The notes under the pieces were generated by a model. The model searched no databases, had not been told where the DNA came from, and saw only the letters and a program-made list of their open reading frames with translations. The position numbers and the translations under genes were made by a program. A stretch of 64,000 nt of DNA from Mactra quadrangularis (taxonomy: Eukaryota; Mollusca; Bivalvia; Venerida; Mactridae), in contig CM046304.1 in NCBI GenBank assembly GCA_025267735.1, positions 14,694,001-14,758,000 of the forward strand, in the 5' to 3' direction. This document shows positions 44,595 to 57,000 of the stretch, in pieces; the stretch's first letter is position 1; each line of letters opens with the position of its first letter.

Positions 44595-46335
44595 GTTAGT
44601 CATGCTTCTAGAATCACGCTTTCTGTTTCATCTCCGCTGGGTTTACGATGAATCATTATTGAGACACTGGAGCATTAGTAATGATTCGTAAGATATAGAG
44701 ATTTTACTAGATTTTTCCTATAATGACCCATTTACTTCCTTTAGATATGAAATGCTTTATACGAACCAGCTTATTTTTAGAAAATCAGTATTTCATAATA
44801 ACTGGGATCCCTGTCGTACACATGTAGTTTGTAATGACGTCTTGAATGTATATACATTGATACGGTTTAAGGTTTCATAGACGGGTTGAAAATTATGTTA
44901 ATGCGCAGAATGTTACATAAATATGGCGCGTTGTCAACAACAAAACATGGATTGTGTGTATCTGCGCGCGCATTTACAATTGTTGAAACCTATTCAAAGT
45001 TAATTTCCGTTAATTCATTAAGTTCTTTCTTTTTTTTCAAATTTTCATATGTTGATTAAATGTTTTAACTATGGTGTATGATTTATTTCGTTCATCAAAT
45101 GAATATAAAATTTAACGAGACAAATGAAACCAGGAAGACATGTTTAACTAAAATGTTTAGATTTATTGATCAGTTAACGGTTAAAATTAATAGCATGGTC
45201 ATATTTCAATGCTTATGAAATCATAACATAGTGTTGAAGAAGAGGAATAGTAACAGTTATTTGAAAGGGATTTAACTATGCTATGTGTCAAAGATCACAT
45301 ACATATTTATACAGAGTAGACTTCTTGACTTGTGAGTGACTTTTTTGTAATTATTATTCATTAATTATTTAGAGAAACGAACTTATAGGTTAAAGCTTAG
45401 TTTTTACCTCAGCTTGTGAACACGAAGAAATCTTATGTGCATTTTCAGTAATTATTAACATAATCAATGCATTTTACACTCGTGTATTGAACAATTAGGG
45501 CGATTTTAACATCTCTAAAAAGTTCAATTAGACCAAATCTGGGCTAGTTTTGGCTACATTGGAATTAGTGCTTGCAAGCTGTTCCACACAGAACTGTTTC
45601 TAAGTAAGCTGAAGTAAGTTTTTCTGTTGATATTATTATCGTCGGCCCTGTGCCGACAATAATAACAATTATCAAGATTTGAGCATTTTTGTGTCGACAC
45701 CGGTTGCCTTAAGCCAATCAGAACGATGCATTTGAGGTCACGTGATGAACAAAATGACGTCGAGCAGTCAAAATAGGGGTGCGAGTATGGAATCGTCGTC
45801 GCTGTGTATTATCCGGTTACCCGTATGTATTACCAGAAAATGTCATTATCGATATATGAACGCGAACCAGTTTTAAGAAAGTTGTAATATAAAACCAAAA
45901 AAACATGAACAACTAATTGTAATAGATTCTGTGTTCATGTCTTGAAAAAAATAGCATTTCTTGAAAAAAGCAAACCTATCTTCCCTACTTCCGAGCGAGT
46001 TTATTTCCTCAGATAACCATGGGGCCGCCATTGAACATTAACATCAAAATCTTGATTTTCATTACAAAGAAACGGAAGTCATTTGTTCATTCGTGAAAGA
46101 CGTGATTTAATCGAATATCTATGTTATCATATTGATTACAGTTGTTTGTAACTTAGGAATTGATCGGATTTTCTTATTAAACCAAATCATTGAAGTTGTT
46201 ATATATTCAGACAAAAAATGTCTGTTATAACTGAACACGAATTTCGGACAAACGACTAAAACACTTACGGCTTCTTTGTAATCATACAGAGCTCAGAGAC
46301 ATGGCTTAATACCAAGTTTTTTTAATGAAGTGTAA
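44595..46335. other. Spacer with a small hairpin
   Basis: No gene seen. A short stem TTATTATCGTCGGC / GCCGACAATAATAA lies at about 45629-45662. Otherwise AT-rich. Confidence 0.5.
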
Positions 46336-46973
46336 TACGAGGGGTATCCCAGTAAATCGTGGACTCTGTTTGTTGCAAAAAAGTACGCGCAACTTTAGCT
46401 CCAACTTTTAACTGCCATTTAATGCATGTGTTGTGATGAGTATGCTAACTTTTTTAAGACGGTTCATTAAAAAATAAATGTTTTACTTCAATTTATAAGA
46501 CACTAGGTATAAAAACGCGGCGCAAGTCAACGTCATACATATATAGGGCGTCAGGTCTATGAAATCATTTTTATTCACTCTCCAAGTTCGCTTTGTTGTG
46601 AACAGTGACATTTACAGACAATGTATTTACTTTACAAAGTTGTTTTTGTCTTACTTTTGTGACAAAAATTGTTACATCAGTCTCAAAATATTAGTATGGT
46701 CAATGATATAATAGTCTACGGGTTAAGTATCCAACTTAATTTTGAATAACACTTTCAGTAGTTTTTGGTACGATAAATTCAGTGGCTATATTACACTATG
46801 AATAATTTCTCTACCATATGTAGTATGGACAAGGTATACTAAATGATTTTTTTCATCTGTCTATGTGTTTGAAAGTGAAGGTGAAGGTCGTCTGAGACCA
46901 TACACACTTTATTTGCTCTGATGTTTTTGGATGTTTTTTCAAGTTAACAAAGGAGTTTTGTGAATATTTTTGG

Positions 46974-49900
46974 ATGTGCATGTTCATGAACACTTCAGCT
47001 AAGTGCATCTTTAATTATATTTTCATTTTTTCAATCATGGGTTTAGTTATTCTTAAAAACAATATTCAAAATTTTGATAATTTTTATCATCAAAAATCAC
47101 GCCTTTTACCAAATTCAAGTTGTTCATTGAAATATGACCGTGACCAATTATTGGATTTAGGTTTAAATGTTTACAACAATCCTTGTTTATACAAAGTAGA
47201 TACCGCTACTCTAAGCGTTATTAATTCACTCAAATTAGCTCCTTACCGGTCACAAAGAAAAAATAGATGTGTTGTGAAAAGTTCAGTTAAAACCCCTCAG
47301 GGCATTAATAAAAACAACTTAATTTACCCTAAAATATGTAACACTGTAAGTCAGATTAATGAAAATGTAAATTGTTTGACTTTAAACTGTAGATCCGCTG
47401 TAAATAAAGATTTTGTAATAGGTCAATATTTGAGGGAAGAAAGAATAGATTTTGCCTTATTAACAGAAACTTGGTTTTCGGATGATAAAAAAACATTTAA
47501 TCGATACCTCTGATTTAAACCAAAATGGGTACAGATTAACAGTATCCAATAGACAAAATAAAGTCGGAGGGGGGATAGCTATAGCCAGTCGCACTGCAAT
47601 TGATATTAATAAGATTAAGAGCGGGAGTACAAGGAGCTTTGAATATGGTATATGGAAATTAATTTTTAAGAATATTGCCCTTCATTGTATTGGAATTTAC
47701 AGACCCCCAGCATTAGCCACTGTTTCTCAGTTTGTAGAAGACTTCAATCAATTTATTGAAGATTTAATTCCTAACTACTCTAACCTGTTAATTATGGGCG
47801 ACTTCAATTTACATCTTGAAGATAGATCCACGGCTGTGTCTGAATTTCTTAATTGTATCCATTCCTTTGGTTTAGAACAGCATGTAAATTTTAAAACACA
47901 TATTGGTGGTAATATGTTAAGATCTTGTACTTACTGAAGCAGTAAATGGTATCCATGTTAAGAAATGTGATCAGGGACCTTTTTTATCAGATCATTGTGT
48001 AGTTAAGGTACTAATAAATGTTGAAAAAGAAAATATTGTGAGCAAATCTGTAAAATTCCGCAATCTTAAAAAAATCAACCATGAAAATTTTGCTTCTGAT
48101 TTGAAAGACATTACTATTGAGTGTGAAGATGTTGACTCTTATGTAAATATTTTGGAGTCAAAGCTTCAAAATACTCTTGACAAACATGCTCCATTAGTAG
48201 AAAAAAATTAAATTCAAAGAACTCCAAAACCATGGTTTACTGATAATCTTATCTTACTTAAAAGTTCAATGAGAAAACAAGAAAGATTATGGAGAAAATA
48301 TGGAAAGCCTGAGCAATTAGAAGGTTTCAAGGTTATGCGCAACCGTTATCATAATGAATTAAATGAAGAAAAGGTCAAATCACTAAGTCAAAAAGTTCTT
48401 GATGCTAAAGGTGATACAAAACAATTGTATAAATTTGTTGCCGAAATGACTGGAGTAAGATCTGAGAATCCAATGCCAAAAGGCGATTCTGATCACTCCA
48501 TAGCTGAAAATTTTGCTGATTATTTCTTAAATAAAATTTCAAAAATTAGGGAATCCTTGTCGCAATTTCCAACTTATTCACCGCAACAAAAGGATGTACC
48601 TAGTCTTGATCATTTTAATAATTTTACCATAGAAGAGGTCAGAGATCTTATAAGTGACTTGAATACCAAATCGTCTGAGTTAGACATATTGCCAACAAAA
48701 GTGCTAAAATGTTATCTAAAAGAATTATTACCTCCTATTACTCATTTAATAAATATATCATTGAAACATGGTGTATTCCCTTCTAAGTGGAAAGAGGCAA
48801 TTGTTAAGCCTCTTCTTAAGAAGGTGGGTCTGGATCTGGAATATGCTAATTATAGACCAGTTAGCAATTTGTCTTTCTTATCTAAGGTAATAGAAAAGGC
48901 TGCCTTAAATAGATTAAATACTCATGTTGATAAGAATAATCTTCTTCCAAAGAATCAGTCTGCATATAGACGTTTTCACTCATGTGAGTCAGTCCTCCTT
49001 AGATTGGTTAATGATCTACTGTGTGGTATGGAGAAATTAGAGGTAACTGCATTAATAGCTATTGATTTGAGTGCTGCATTTGACACTGTTGATCATGACA
49101 TTTTATTAGAAGTACTTAATAATCAATATGGACTACAGAATAGTACACTCCGCTGGATTGATTCATATCTTCGCCCACGGGCATGTCGAGTGAACGTCAA
49201 TACTAGTTCTTCATCTGTACGTCCCTTAGAGTGCAGTGTTCCACAAGGTAGTTGTTTAGGTCCGTGGCTATATCTAACTTACGCAGGGACCTTATTTGAT
49301 GTCATACCATCTGATATATCAGTGCATGGTTTTGCTGATGACCACACTGCTAATAAAAGATTCTGTCCTAATAATCAGAATGAAGAAGCAAATGCCATTT
49401 CTGATCTTGAAGATTGTGCTCAAACAATAAATTCGTGGATGAATGAAAATAAATTAAAAATGAACAACTCAAAGACGGAGTTTATCATGTTTGGAAGCAG
49501 AGCACAGTTGAAAAAATGCTTAACCCAGTCAATCAATATTGCTGGTGAAATTGTAAAATCTGTGAAGACAATTCGCTATTTAGGGGCCTTTCTTGATGAA
49601 AACTTAAGCTTTAAAGATCACATCAAAACAAAAAGTAGAACTGCTATGTTCAACTATTTACGTATCAAAAGTATTAGGAAATATTTGGACAAAGAAGCAA
49701 CAGAAACACTAGTCCTATCTTTGGTCATGTCCCACATTGATTACTGTAATCTAATCTTGTATGGAATCTCAAAATGTGATCTTAACAAATTTCAGCGAAT
49801 TCAAAACATGTGTGCCAAACTAGTATTAAAGCTAAAAAAATCAGACAGTTCAAAGGATGCTTTGTACTCACTGCACTGGTTACCAGTCAAAGCAAGAATC

Positions 49901-50200
49901 AACTTTAAAATATGTACTTTCATGTACAACTGTTTTTCTGGATCTGCACCTGCATACCTGACTGAAATTCTTCAAAAGCCTATACAAAGCAGATCTGGTC
50001 TTAGATCTGCAAAATCCAAAGACCTCAATTATTTGATACCAATAAATAAGAAAAAAACATTCAGCGACAGAAGCTTTAGTACAGTTGGTCCCATGCTATG
50101 GAATAAGCTACCGGATGATATCAAATTATCACCTACTTTGGATGTATTCAAAAAACGATTGAAAACTAATTATTTCTCTACCTTCTATGATCTATTCTAA
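46974..50200 (+). pseudogene. CR1/L2-type LINE ORF2 (endonuclease plus RT), nearly complete
   Basis: The AP endonuclease reads in order: LNCRSAVNK, LLTETWFSDD, GIYRPPA, LLIMGDFNLHLED, then LSDHCVVKV. The RT (intact frame from about 48212 to 50200) has ANYRPVSNLSFLSKVIEK, ALIAIDLSAAFDTVDHDILL, SVPQGSCLGPWLYL, the catalytic FADDHT, and thumb LPVKARINFKICTF. Breaks: a frameshift near 47500, another near 47930 (between SCTY and LVLTEAV), and a TAA at about 48210. With so few lesions the insertion is young. The reading order and FADD motif fit the CR1/L2 group; finer placement needs a tree. Confidence 0.9.
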
Positions 50201-50795
50201 AACTGACATGGCTTGCTAATGCCTCACCTTACAATTACGGTAAACATACTAAGTGATTGAGTGAGTGCATTGTGACATGGGAATGAGGATTGCCTCGCTC
50301 TCTGTCATTAAATACCTTGTTTCATATGACTGCAATGACAACCTAAATAAATTGTCCCTTTAAAGGTGATGTTTCGACACCTTTGGGGATGTATTAAGGG
50401 CCCTTTAAAGGTAATGTTTCGACACCTTTGGGGAATTGTCTGGTTATTAGTGGCATTATGTTACACTGTTCAGGACATGTCCGGTTAATAGTAGCATCAT
50501 GTTATACTGTTCAGGACACCAATTTTCAATGTAAAATAAATAGAAATAAATAAGAAATTAGTGATAAAAATGTAAACTTAGGTGGAATCATGAACTGTGA
50601 AGGATGTATGTCCAAAAATATGAATTATAAAGGCTTTTTATTTATTTGTGTTATTGTATATACATATGTTTTTATGGTGGAGGGTTTTTACTTACATGTA
50701 TTATTATTTTTTATAACATTTTTGTACAACGCCATTGAATATGTAACATAGAAATAGGCGTTTAATCAAATGAATAAGTTTAAGTTTAAGTTTTT
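50201..50795 (+). mobile_element. LINE 3' UTR with internal duplications and AAGTTT tail
   Basis: Two tandem duplications are visible: CCTTTAAAGGTGATGTTTCG and its copy 40 bp on (about 50362, 50402), and ATTATGTTACACTGTTCAGG with a variant 40 bp on. The end reads AACATAGAAATAGGCGTTTA, then three AAGTTT repeats. CR1/L2-group LINEs end in short microsatellites rather than poly(A), which agrees. The exact end is uncertain by a few bases. Confidence 0.7.
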
Positions 50796-51442
50796 GAATT
50801 CAAATTTATACCCATCCTTGTTGCGCAAGGTTGATTATGAAACTGAGTTGCAGTCTTGTCCTGACGTCACCTTATCTCGTTGATGTCACATTTTTGCGTT
50901 TCAGTTCAAATGCGTATTGCACTTTTGTGAACATATCTTATGATCTGAGATTTGGTGTGATAATATATTGATAATTGATAATTTCTGTGAATGTCTATGT
51001 AAAAAAAAATGCAATTAAAAAGTTTAAGTTTAAATTTTGCTGTTAACTTGAACTCAGTATGAACGAATATACAAGTGAAAAAGTGGTTGCGCCCCTTGCA
51101 CATACCTTGTATTAGTTAAACATTAAAATGACGCCTTTAATGCAAGTTCTCATAGGTCAAATGCCTAATTTGTATAAAAATATGACTAACAAACAGTCTT
51201 GTAAATTATGATCATCATGTGACGTAAGGAAAAAAGTTATGGACAAAGTACACGATTTACTGGGACACCACTCGTACGTGCCGTGTTTCTGTAAACATTT
51301 CATTCATTTTGTGTAGCATATATAAATTTTCTTTAAAAGAACTTTAACCAAGAAATTTATATTTTCTCTTCTTAACTGTGGTTTAAACTAAAACATGTTC
51401 ACTCGACCTTCACGATACTTGCCGTCTATTTATAGAAAGCAC

Positions 51443-51532
51443 GCTCGATTAGCATTCGGAACATCCTCGGCCATTCGCTACGAATATTATTCATTCATGA
51501 AAGGTAGAGGGTGTTCCGAATGGCTCGATTAG
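51443..51532. mobile_element. 70-bp minimal CATTCGG MITE with 10-bp TSD
   Basis: Element 51453-51522 begins CATTCGGAACATCCTCGG and ends GAGGGTGTTCCGAATG (terminal repeat 16 bp with one mismatch). It is flanked by the perfect 10-mer GCTCGATTAG on both sides (51443-51452, 51523-51532). Both ends match the 9761-10069 copy, so it is an internal-deletion derivative. Confidence 0.88.
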
Positions 51533-53033
51533 ATCATTTTAAACACGGTCTAAACCAATGACGAAGACACTGACACCATAAACAAAGAAGGATTATCAGA
51601 CTATCACTGGTAACGATCCTTTTATATATTGTACATTTATATAGGTGTTTATATTTAAATTATTCTAACCTAATTGGTTTAATTAGCGATTTTTAAAAGA
51701 ATTTTAATGCCTCACTTGTAGAGATTACAGGCTTAAGCAGTACTTTCGTGTTATTGCTGTTTATTTATGCGCGTAGAACATGCCCCAGACAGCGCCTGTT
51801 CGTTCGATGGCTAAATTCCAGGCATTCTATAAATAGACACGCGACGATATAAAATTCTGACACAAATATTGCTTGAATGCTTTACTAAAAGAGATGTCAT
51901 ACATGGCTAAACGACGATTTCAAGCACTTTTGGAAATGCTAATACTTGTAGCCATTTCAATAATGCTGTGATTCTAACCAACGTTAGAAGCGAAATCAAT
52001 CTTTGAACCTTCTTATCCTAGTAAAGCAATTGTGGCTAATGCAAATATATGAAACCAATATAATCTTGGTCATTTTATGTCTGTCATCTCGATACTCAAC
52101 AATTTATTACTGGACAGTATAGGTCCTGTGAAGATCAAAATTTTACAGAACCAAACCAAGTCTGCAGGACCTGAGACATTTTACATATTTTGATAAATTG
52201 AAAACTATTAGATAGGGTTAAACTTTTTGCCACACAGTTGGTTCTGTAAACCTGTAGATCCAGACGGGCCTTGTGTTTTGTTACAGGATTTGTCCGTCGG
52301 TCCGCTATAATTTCATTAAATTATAAGCAATGAGTATAAACGAACTTCGATTTATAGCAGACAAAAATTGACTGTCAATTCAAAACTTAATCAGGAATAA
52401 CTGCACAGTTACAAAATGTTTATCTACAAGTAGTGACAGCAAAAATATGTAATTTATAACCCAAGTATGCTATTACATTGTTACAAAAAAGTAATTTTTG
52501 TCAGGTCTAAACAAGCGTAATTTTATGAAAATAAAGAAGATTGTAGACTATTGTTAGTTTGTCCTATCGTTGACGTAAGCGCAAATGATAACAGTCAATT
52601 AGTTTATTTGGATACAATAAAAACGACAATTAGTGTCTGTATGCTGGTCGCATTCTAGATATACTTGAAGTATATTTTGCCATTTCATACATGTGCAAAT
52701 AGATTTGATAAAAGTATAATAAATTCAACGAAGGGTTGATGTGGAATTAACTAAGTTATGTGATATACATACAGCTCTGACATCTGCTCTTGTACACTGT
52801 AAGTGATGATCTCTTTATAAACTCAATTGTGAAACACTTTCACAATGTTATACTTTAACTTAAAAAATACACGTACATATGATGGCATATCTCTACTACC
52901 AGATAACTACACCATTAACGGGTTAATTAAGCAGTTAACTAGATATGTAACATATGGTTGGTAAAATATTACAATAATGCGAGTTGTACGGCACTAACTT
53001 GTCTATGTATATAATACTTTTATGATATTTTAG
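51533..53033. other. Upstream region or 5' intron of gene B
   Basis: AT-rich, no gene or promoter motif that I can defend. It ends at the acceptor TATGATATTTTAG/GAATA, implying an upstream untranslated exon not located here. Confidence 0.5.
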
Positions 53034-53096
53034 GAATATTTGTGGTCTAATTTTCAAGTTTATCGGTTGAAGACAAAGTGCTTTAAACTATTAATC

Positions 53097-54060
53097 ATGG
53101 CGTTTATGACTTATATGGACCTTACAAAGAAGACTGCAAATAAGAATGAAAGACCAAATAAAGGACGAAGAGGAATTACTGGACTGGGTGTTGTTAGAGA
53201 ATTCAAATGTTTACAGCTTGAACAAATTATATTGATGTATAGATTTCAAGACTTTGATATATTATATCTATATACTGACAGTCATGTTTATTTGTATCAG
53301 CAACCATCTCCAGAGGTCACCTATGAGGTGGCCACGCATCGACAGTATGAGTGGCAAAACCTGAATGAGATAAGCGACACAGCGGTAGAAACATGTTCAA
53401 AGTTTATACTATATCCAATGAACGGACGCATACTTATGCTTCCGAAAGATGCGGATCACTATAAAACGTTTGAAAAGATTGAGAATGCACTGAACCAGCC
53501 TATAGTCATGTTTAGATTCATTGACATGAAATGTTTTACTGAGCTACCTTCCGACTTTGCAATGGCCCCAAAATCAGAAATCCAATGGTTTGACGATATT
53601 ATTCCATTGGGACAATCATTAGATAGCAGGAAAAGCACAATTAAGAAGGTCAATACAAACCTACCAATTGTTACAATAAAGATATGTGAGAATAATCTCA
53701 AAATAGAAATCTGTGATGATAAAGCTAAAATAGAGATATCTAATGAAGAATCGTTTGAAGCATTTCCAGGCTCCATAGTCGAAGAATCTGAGGATCAGGC
53801 TGGTAACTCACGATCAGAATTTGTATCTTCTCACACTGGTTCAAAAAAGTGGGTATTTCCCAACACAAACACAGCAAGGTTTTATTTAGAACCACAGTCT
53901 GTGAAAGGAAGTTTGTTTTCCATAGTAACCAAAAGTTCCCATCAACCAGCTAGATATCCAGAATATATTGATGAAAGGGCTAGATTTCATACATTTACCA
54001 CTTGGACCTCAACAAGTATTTCTGCTGAGAGGTTGTGTAAAGCTGGATTCTTTTATACAA
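53097..54060 (+). CDS. Gene B exon 1: N-terminal region and first half of BIR1
   Basis: It has 321 codons plus one base. Residues about 15-165 contain the segment shared with gene A (FILYPMNGRILMLPKDAD versus FIVYRNTLGKLVTIGNVP). At about 194-220 there are three tandem 9-residue repeats: TIKICENNL, KIEICDDKA, KIEISNEES. The end (ARYPEYIDERARFHTFTTW to CKAGFFYT) is the first half of BIR1. Donor ACAA/GTAAGT, a normal GT unlike gene A. Confidence 0.88.
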
Positions 54061-57000
54061 GTAAGTTGGTTTTACTTTTTCAGTGTGACTTAAATTCAGG
54101 TTTATAAGTCCTTCATCTATTTAACGTCGGCAAGATATAGAGAATATTCGACTTCGGTGTAAGATCGATTTTTATTTCACCGAATGGGCCCAGAACATCT
54201 CTTTTCAAGAGTGGAACATCTACGAATGAAAATGTCATTCTCTGAGGCCAAGAGTGACATGAAAATATCTTATTACCAAATCGACGAACATTGTTCGTTC
54301 GCTTTCAAATCAAATCACCGTTAAGCATAATAAGAAAGTGTTTTAATTAAATTGAATGGTTAAACACAACAAAATAAAAGCATTGAAACAAATGAAAGGA
54401 ATAAGTGATTAAGTCACAAACAGTATTAAATGTCGATTACTATTTGACTTGTATGCATTATTTAAGGTATTAATGCTAGTAATAAGTTTAGTGGTTAAAT
54501 ATAAGTAAAATTATATACACATGTATATATGTATTGCAAATTTCTGAAATATTTCAAGACAAATCACCCAATAATACACCAATTGTAACGTCACAAAGCG
54601 TCATTTAAAATGCTTTTTCTATCCGAAGTCTTAGCCAAAATATGTTTATTCTCTTTCTGCAGAAGTTATGAACGTTGAACTTGACAATTTTGAATGTAAA
54701 CCGACTTCCAAACTTACGAAGCTAACCATGTGGCATTTTTCTTTATTTTCTTCCAGAACAGGGAGATTTGGTTCGCTGTTTTCAATGTGGTATTGGTTTT
54801 AAAGATTTTAACCGAGGAGACGATCCTGTAGTAGAACATGTACGGTACGCAGGAAAATGTCCATTTCTGTATGAACTTCTGGGAGAACAGCACCTTAATC
54901 GAATTAAGGTAATTTTATATAGAGAGTATAGACAATGGTCTAATATTGATTTCCATATTTTGTTGTTGTGTTTGACGCCGTAGCAACACAATGTATAGGT
55001 CACATTACAGCGGTCAGCCAACCTTCTCAATGTTCCTGGAACGGCTAAATGAACAAACCACCGAATATAATGCTATTTGAACTCAACGATTGTTTATGTA
55101 CGTATAAGACAGTCAAGGCTTTCCAGATAAATTTCTAGATTTAGCTGTTGACTTGCTACATAGAGCATCTCAGTATCTCATCATCTATACAAGAATATAC
55201 CAACACGTGACACATGTTTGTGAAATAATCAATACGATTAAAATACATTAATGAAAATGTATGTAAAAATATCAATAAAAAAACAAAAAGGCCAGACGTG
55301 AATATGTGATAAGTTATAGTGTCATATCCTTAGCGGTAAAAGTACCTGAAGTAAAAACTTGCAGAGGTAAAAATGACAGAAATTTTATCTTTACATTAAC
55401 CTATACATGTATGATTTTATCATTAAAGGAATACTTGCAAGCTTCAGACCCAGAATATTTCAGAACGTCACAATTATCAGGTAACAAGATTAAAATATCT
55501 CCAAAAATCAATTGTGTGTACTATTAACAGCATTACTGTAAACAAACTGTTTCTTGTGATCATATTTTCTGTTTTTACTTACTTGTCTGCACTGAATGAC
55601 ATCTTGTTTGATTGTTTTTGTTGGTTTTAACGCCGTAGCAACGCATTCAATATGTCTTATCACGACAGTAAGCCAACCTTCTCATCGTTACTGCAAAGGC
55701 TAAATCTCTGGCTTTAGCTGTTAACCAGTTACTAGGCACATACTTCTAACAGTGACCGACAACTGCCCTACATGCATTGAGTTTTGTTTGATAAGCGCAA
55801 TCGAATATACATGTATAGACTGAATAGATTAGTTCGTAATATAAATGGACTTCGGTTTATTTTGACACAAACACCATCCGAAAAGGAACGGGGAGCTGGT
55901 CTAGTGCTAGAAGGTTGCGACATAGCGATGTATAAGTACCTTGAATAACTAAGTACTTAGAATGATGAAATAGCATACAACATATCATCTTGTACTTCAC
56001 ATGCTTTTATTTCAGCAAACAAGAATACTTCCACTGTCAGTTCTGCTATAAAATACCCACAATACCAACCACTAGAAGCAAGAATTTCATCCTACTATAA
56101 TAATTGGCCGCGAGATAAACCACAAACCCCTAACAAAATGGCGGAAGCTGGACTATTTTATTCTGGTATACTTTACAATTATTCATCAATATAATTATGT
56201 CACCAAAAAAGAAAGCACTAAAATAATACGAGAGGTGTTCAACCTATATTTGAACACTTTTTGATGGGATAAAAATCAGTTTCTGACAATAAATATCCAC
56301 ATCGTACTTGAATATGTTACAAGTGGATTGTCTATAATCGATTGACAAATTACCATTAAAATTTGAAACAACATAAGGCTGTTATTAAACATTAATGAAG
56401 GGACCGTAGTTTTGACGTTTTGAACAAAGCGAAATCTAAACTAAACGATCACTCTAGAAATTGTTATTCATCTTTATCCCATGAGATTTTACAAACTATT
56501 TTCTTTCATAATTTGTTCATGTATATTTCTACTTCTTCGTGTTCTTTGCAGTTCGAAATGTACGTGAAAATGCATTTTATTTGTCTGACAACAACATTAT
56601 CTAAATGAACGTTGAGCTGGATCAAGTACATGTAATAAATAACATTATTTATAAATGTTTCTGCAACTACTAATTCATTTGATATATGTATATGTTGAGG
56701 TTATATGATAAAGACACACATTCCAAAAGTTTTACTTCGAAACCTCTACACAGGCTTTGAATGAGGCTTTTATATTTATGTTATGTGACGTCATATCAAG
56801 CAATGAAAGCTAAAGTGAATACTTCTAAACATGGTCATATCCAAGTAACTACAACTAATAAGCAAATCATGTCTATGAAATTAGTGTATGACTATGTTAT
56901 TTAGCAACTTCAAAAATAAAAAGTGAAAATATAGTGTTTTATACGTTACTAAATTTGACCAAAATGTGACGACTTTCTCTTACTTGTCTTTGAATTACCC

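Larger units (their letters stand above)
46336..51276. mobile_element. Mariner-like element split by a LINE
   Basis: The left terminus CGAGGGGTATCCCAGTAAAT starts at 46338 next to TA (46336-46337). The right terminus, ending at 51274 next to TA (51275-51276), reads on the minus strand CGAGTGGTGTCCCAGTAAAT. The termini agree over about 33 bp with few mismatches, and TA flanks are the mariner signature. The span of 4.9 kb is explained by a LINE (about 46.9-50.8 kb) inserted inside. The remaining mariner part is about 1 kb and shows no transposase, so it is a non-autonomous or dead copy. Confidence 0.75.

Noticed and set aside
53040..53096. Upstream extension of gene B to a TTG at 53040
   Set aside because: TTG is not a credible start here; ATG 53097 has good context and fits the acceptor at 53034.
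55876..55960. tRNA-like stretch (GAGCTGGTCTAGTGCTAGAA)
   Set aside because: No cloverleaf could be drawn and there is no convincing B box; at most a SINE fragment.
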